A stretch of 64,000 bases of DNA, taken from NCBI RefSeq assembly GCF_014203545.1, contig NZ_JACHJG010000002.1:743824-807823 (forward strand), read 5' to 3'. How positions within the stretch are numbered: the first letter of the stretch is position 1; each line of letters begins with the position of its first letter. This document shows, one piece after another, positions 61,052 through 64,000 of this stretch. The position numbers and the translations under genes were made by a program. Under the pieces are notes generated by a model that saw nothing but the letters and a program-made list of their open reading frames with translations, did no database searches and was not told the origin of the DNA. Source of the stretch: Streptomyces netropsis (lineage in GTDB: Bacteria > Actinomycetota > Actinomycetes > Streptomycetales > Streptomycetaceae).

Positions 61052-62208
61052 CCGGGGGTGGCAAGGCTGGAAGATGATCTCCAGAGTTCGGCAGGCGGCG
61101 CGGAAGTTCTCCGAGATGAACGCCTTGCCCCGGTCGCAGACGATGGTCTCGGGGATGATCACCGGCCGGGCCGCTGCGTGCTCCAGGCGCTCGTCCAGCG
61201 ACAGCAGCCTGCGATGCGGCAGAACCGACCGGGACATTTTCAGTGCGTCCGACCAGCCAGGCCGCACCGGTTCCGGGGTCAGAGCACGGGCCAGCAGCAG
61301 CGAGGCGTCCACCGACTTGGTGGTGGGCCGCACGACCGCCGCGACGATGGTGCGGGTCGCGACATCGACCAGGCCGCAGAGCTCAACCCTGCCGGGCACC
61401 CCCTCGTCGATCTGCATCAGCTCGCCCGGCGCCGCGACCTGCTCATAACGGAACGGCCCCTCCGGCTGGTCGGCCAGGGACCGCCGGGTGCGAGCCGACC
61501 CGGTCACGTGGACACCGCCGGACAGCTTCCCGAAGAGCCGGTAGAACGTGGCCCGAGACGGCATCTCCACCAGGCCCTCGCCGTGCTCGGCGGCCAGGAT
61601 CCGCCCGGTCCGCCAGCGTGCGTACTCGATCGTGCGGGTGGACGCCGGAACACTCTCCGCGATGGCCTGACGCATCGCCGCCGCCACGCGAGGATCAGCC
61701 CGGCCCAGCAGCGAAGCGTGCGGGGCAAGACGGTGGTCCACCACCGCGGCGACACCGCTGGCCTCGTAGCGCTGCCGCTTTCGCTTCACCGTCCGCGCGC
61801 TGATCTCCTCACCCAGCGCGGCCAGTTCCGCCGCCTTCGCCCGCTCGCGCTCAGCCAGCGACCGGCAGGCCGGGTCGTATTCGGGCCGGGGCCCGCCCCC
61901 GCCGGAGCATCCGGCGGCAGACCCGTCAGGATCTCGATCAAGTGGTGCTGCCACCACAGCGCCCGCTCCGCGACCTTCTCAGGCAGGTGGTCCAGCAACG
62001 CGGCCGAGCCCAGAGCAGCCCGCTCGCCGGCGCCCAGGACAGCGAAGTCCTCGGCCGCCTGGAGATGGACCTGATCGATGAGCATGCCCGCGCCGTGGAT
62101 ATCGGCCAGGCGAACCCGCAGCCCGGTCAGCCCGACGACCGTGTACGTACGTTTCTCGAACATCACCCGGTCACCGAGCCGCAGCCGTCCCGGACGCGCC
62201 GACCTCAT
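61023..62208 (-). pseudogene. TnsB-like transposase, frameshifted and truncated
   Basis: It begins at the ATG at 62208 (MRSARPGRLRLGDRVMFEKR), overlapping the TnsA stop by 4 bases. A one-base shift around 61890-61905 moves it into the next frame (GPRPEYDPACRSLAERERAK). That frame continues through the catalytic aspartates in LMQIDEGVPG and IVCDRGKAF, and stops being TnsB at SPAEKPHIER, just at the catalytic glutamate, where the truncated tpg begins. It is 60-70 percent similar by eye to the intact TnsB (SVDASLLLARALTPEPVRPG matches). Not functional. Confidence 0.85.
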
Positions 62209-62963
62209 AACCGCCCCCTCGCCGCCAGACCGACGATCGTCCCGCCACCGAGTGGCCTCGAGACCAGGTCCGCAGTCAGTTCGTGCCGCCAGAGCAGGTG
62301 ATAGAGCACCGGGAGCACCCCCATCCGGTCTCCGACCCGATCGGCCCCTGCAAACAGCAACTGCGGTTCGGCGAACACCTCCCTCAGCACCTCCGCCACC
62401 GACGCCCGGTGGCAGCGCGGATGGCGGTAGCGCGCCAGCCAGCGCAAATTCGCCCGGAACGGCTGATCCAAGTCCCCGACCAGCCGGAACTGCCACCCCA
62501 CCGTCGCGCAGACCCGCGCGGTGAACGCGAAGACCTCGGCAGCCTCCTCATCGACGAGGCTGGCGGGCCAGACATCGACCACCACCCCGGTGCCGTCGGA
62601 CAACCTGGCGAAGTAGTCCGGGGTGTGTTCACGATCCCGGTCGCCATCCACCCAGAGCACACGGAACGGCTGGGACGCCAGAGCGACGACGGCAGGATCG
62701 AAGTCCAGGGCCATCGCGGCATCCCGCTCCACCCACGACTCGTAACCCACCAGGTCACGCGAGGTCGCCGCCCAGTAGTCACCCGTAAAGTTCTTCTGCC
62801 CCTTGAACGCGATGAACTTCCGGGCCGGGGAGGCACGCTCGAAAGGCTCGTCCCAGTAGCGGACCAGCGACCCAAGCTGCCCCACCCCGTCGACACCGAC
62901 GAACCCCACCTGTACCTCCGACGCGTACTCCCAGCCGGATCCCGCCTCCGCAGGCTCGCTCAC
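62205..62963 (-). CDS. TnsA-like endonuclease of the decayed element
   Basis: A 252-residue homolog of the TnsA at 49609. Catalytic candidates are the E in LVGYESWVERD, the D in REHTPDYFARL and the D in VVVDVWPAS. The frame is intact. The start is the GTG at 62963, with ggggaggtggcc in front. An ATG at 62984 is in frame too. Without its TnsB and TnsC it probably has no transposition role. Confidence 0.8.
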   Translation of the reverse strand: MSEPAEAGSGWEYASEVQVGFVGVDGVGQLGSLVRYWDEPFERASPARKFIAFKGQKNFTGDYWAATSRDLVGYESWVERDAAMALDFDPAVVALASQPFRVLWVDGDRDREHTPDYFARLSDGTGVVVDVWPASLVDEEAAEVFAFTARVCATVGWQFRLVGDLDQPFRANLRWLARYRHPRCHRASVAEVLREVFAEPQLLFAGADRVGDRMGVLPVLYHLLWRHELTADLVSRPLGGGTIVGLAARGRL

Positions 62964-63096
62964 GGCCACCTCCCCGACGCCCATGCCCCTCGCTGTGAGC
63001 GTCGGCCACCCGGCGTGACGCCATGCCCGGACACAGAAGGCGTCACCCCATCGAGCGACCACCCGGTCCTCTCCTACGGGGACACGTGCACGGCCC

Positions 63097-63525
63097 TCAG
63101 TCGATACAGAACTCGTTGCCCTCAATGTCCAGCATCGGGATGCACGCATCGTTGCCGTCGTACAGCGTTTGCACGTGTACCGCGCCGAGCGGGACCAGTC
63201 GTGCGCATTCGGCCTCAAGTGCGGCGAGGCGCTCTTCACCCACGAGTCCGGTGCCGACCCGCACATCAAGATGCACCCGGTTCTTAACGGCCTTCCCCTC
63301 GGGGACGCGCTGGAAGTACAGCCGCGGGCCCACACCTGAGGGATCAATGCAGGCGAACCAAGAATCCCGCTGCTCAGGTGGCTGCGAGACCTTGAAGTCA
63401 TCCCAAGTGGCAAACCCCTCCGGCGGCGGCGGTACGACGTACCCCAACACCTCGCACCAGAAACGAGCGAGGCGCTCGGGTTCTGCGCAGTCGAAGGTGA
63501 CTTGGAACTTCTTGATCGACGTCAT
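63097..63525 (-). CDS. VOC family protein (glyoxalase-like)
   Basis: A 142-residue protein of the vicinal-oxygen-chelate superfamily, containing two beta-alpha-beta-beta-beta modules: MTSIKKFQVTFDCAEPERLA then RFWCEVLGYVVPPPPEGFAT, and KNRVHLDVRVGTGLVGEERL ending IPMLDIEGNEFCID. Members are dioxygenases, glyoxalases or drug-binding proteins. The metal-ligand pattern H(in VHLDV)...E(in DIEGNEF) is present. It might be resistance or detoxification cargo of the transposon, which is inference from position. The ATG at 63525 has the usual family opening. Confidence 0.82.
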   Translation of the reverse strand: MTSIKKFQVTFDCAEPERLARFWCEVLGYVVPPPPEGFATWDDFKVSQPPEQRDSWFACIDPSGVGPRLYFQRVPEGKAVKNRVHLDVRVGTGLVGEERLAALEAECARLVPLGAVHVQTLYDGNDACIPMLDIEGNEFCID

Positions 63526-63926
63526 CGGCACACCATATTGGCGCCTGCCGTTCACCGAAATCCCGGGTTTCCACGGCGTGCGGCGTGAGGTCTCGCGTGA
63601 CATGAGCAGCGTCAACGGGCCAGATCACCTGAGACGACGAGCGAACCAGACCAGATCACCTGAGACAGGGACCAGATCGACAGAGACGGGACAGTTGAAG
63701 TCGTTCTTAGCCATCGCACCCGTAATGTCCCGTCTCACTGAACCTTGACTGATCTCACCGAACCTTGACCGGTCCCTCTGCCGCTCAGCCGATCGCTAGG
63801 CCGTGTATCGAGTCGTGATCAAGCGGCTGGCGCAAGGTCCTTATCCAGACCATGGAAGCGCGGACCGGCCGATCACGCCCGACAACCAAGGTTTACGACT
63901 CGGCGGTTGTGAACTAAAGTTGTCGC
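63526..63926. other. Non-coding region with two back-to-back transposon ends
   Basis: It contains repeats ccagatcacctgagac at 63620 and 63651 and a variant at 63672, then a terminal gagacgggaca ending at 63693. After 32 bp it has the inverted tgtcccgtctc at 63726, followed by tctcaCtgaaccttgac-type repeats at 63733 and 63753. The 63770-63926 part carries no recognised gene and is likely the promoter of the partial gene that follows. Confidence 0.65.
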
Positions 63927-64000
63927 ATGGCCTCATTTGAGATCACTCCCGAAGAGCAGACAGAGCTCGACAAGGCTCTCTACGACGCCCTCAACCCCCT
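63927..64000 (+). CDS. Start of an unrecognised gene (cut by window edge)
   Basis: An ATG at 63927 opens MASFEITPEEQTELDKALYD then ALNP, running off the window. An acidic, helical beginning like this is seen in many small regulators or replication-related proteins, and 24 residues are too few to assign it. It lies just inside the putative end at 63726 and may belong to that element. There is no strong ribosome site. Confidence 0.4.
   Translation, partial: MASFEITPEEQTELDKALYDALNP

Larger units (their letters stand above)
61023..63693 (-). mobile_element. Decayed second Tn7-like element
   Basis: A minus-strand copy of the same transposon family. TnsA (62205-62963) is intact, TnsB (61023-62208) is frameshifted and cut off, and TnsC and TniQ are gone. 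The left end is most likely at 63693: reading inward there are TnsB-like repeats at 63672, 63651 and 63620 (spacing 21 and 31), almost the same spacing as the left end of the intact element (20 and 31). If so, the VOC gene at 63097-63525 lies inside as cargo. The right end was deleted together with the tpg C-terminus. Confidence 0.65.

Noticed and set aside
49512..63800. CRISPR array or CRISPR-associated transposon
   Set aside because: No regularly spaced identical repeats with unique spacers and no cas gene near either Tn7-like copy; the repeats seen are transposon end sites.

Overview
The window is high-GC actinomycete DNA, almost certainly from a Streptomyces chromosome. The evidence is codon bias, frequent GTG starts with ATGA or GTGA overlaps, several Streptomyces-restricted families (DUF5988, DUF6087, DUF6233-like, TerD), a gvpOAFGYZJLSK-type gas-vesicle operon, and tap/tpg-type telomere genes found only in linear Streptomyces replicons.

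Layout. 1-15 kb holds ordinary and mildly accessory genes: the end of an AEC transporter, TerD, a Tn3 transposase relict, small secreted proteins, an SGNH esterase, a D,D-carboxypeptidase, an F420-type PPOX protein, a UGT-type glycosyltransferase, a secreted alpha/beta hydrolase and a large LuxR (LAL) regulator. 15.1-42.3 kb is one minus-strand operon of 21 tightly spaced genes. It encodes an extracellular contractile injection system (eCIS, Afp/PVC/Streptomyces CIS class): Pvc16-like cap/terminator, two sheath and two tube proteins, LysM, split gpD plus gpV spike, gp25, two J-like baseplate proteins, a gpI-like protein, three paralogous proteins of unknown role, an AAA ATPase, and at the distal end a 1149-residue cargo-like protein whose C-terminus looks like a zinc deaminase toxin. 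42.6-47.6 kb, divergent from it, is a complete ten-gene gas-vesicle operon. Next come a questin-oxidase-like gene and a LysE exporter.

49.5-64 kb is a mobile, rearranged zone. A compact Tn7-like element (tnsA, tnsB, tnsC, tniQ) lies at 49512-54182, with TnsB-type repeats at both ends. It abuts a hypothetical gene that has lost its 5' end. Then follow a DUF6233-like gene, a TPR regulator, a chimeric ORF joining an RmlD-like N-terminus to the C-terminus of the telomere-associated protein Tap, an intact tpg, membrane proteins, a frameshifted gene, and a second tpg-like gene cut off by a decayed second Tn7-like element (tnsB frameshifted and truncated, tnsA intact). That element seems to carry a VOC-family gene and to end at 63693, only 32 bp from the end of a third element starting at 63726. 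The tap/tpg pieces suggest a chromosome arm or integrated linear-plasmid DNA.

Functionally, the eCIS genes build a phage-tail-like injector, the ATPase probably helps assembly or cargo loading, and the last gene is the best payload candidate. The adjacent gvp operon would make buoyancy organelles. Nothing seen links the two biochemically apart from sharing a 323-bp divergent control region.
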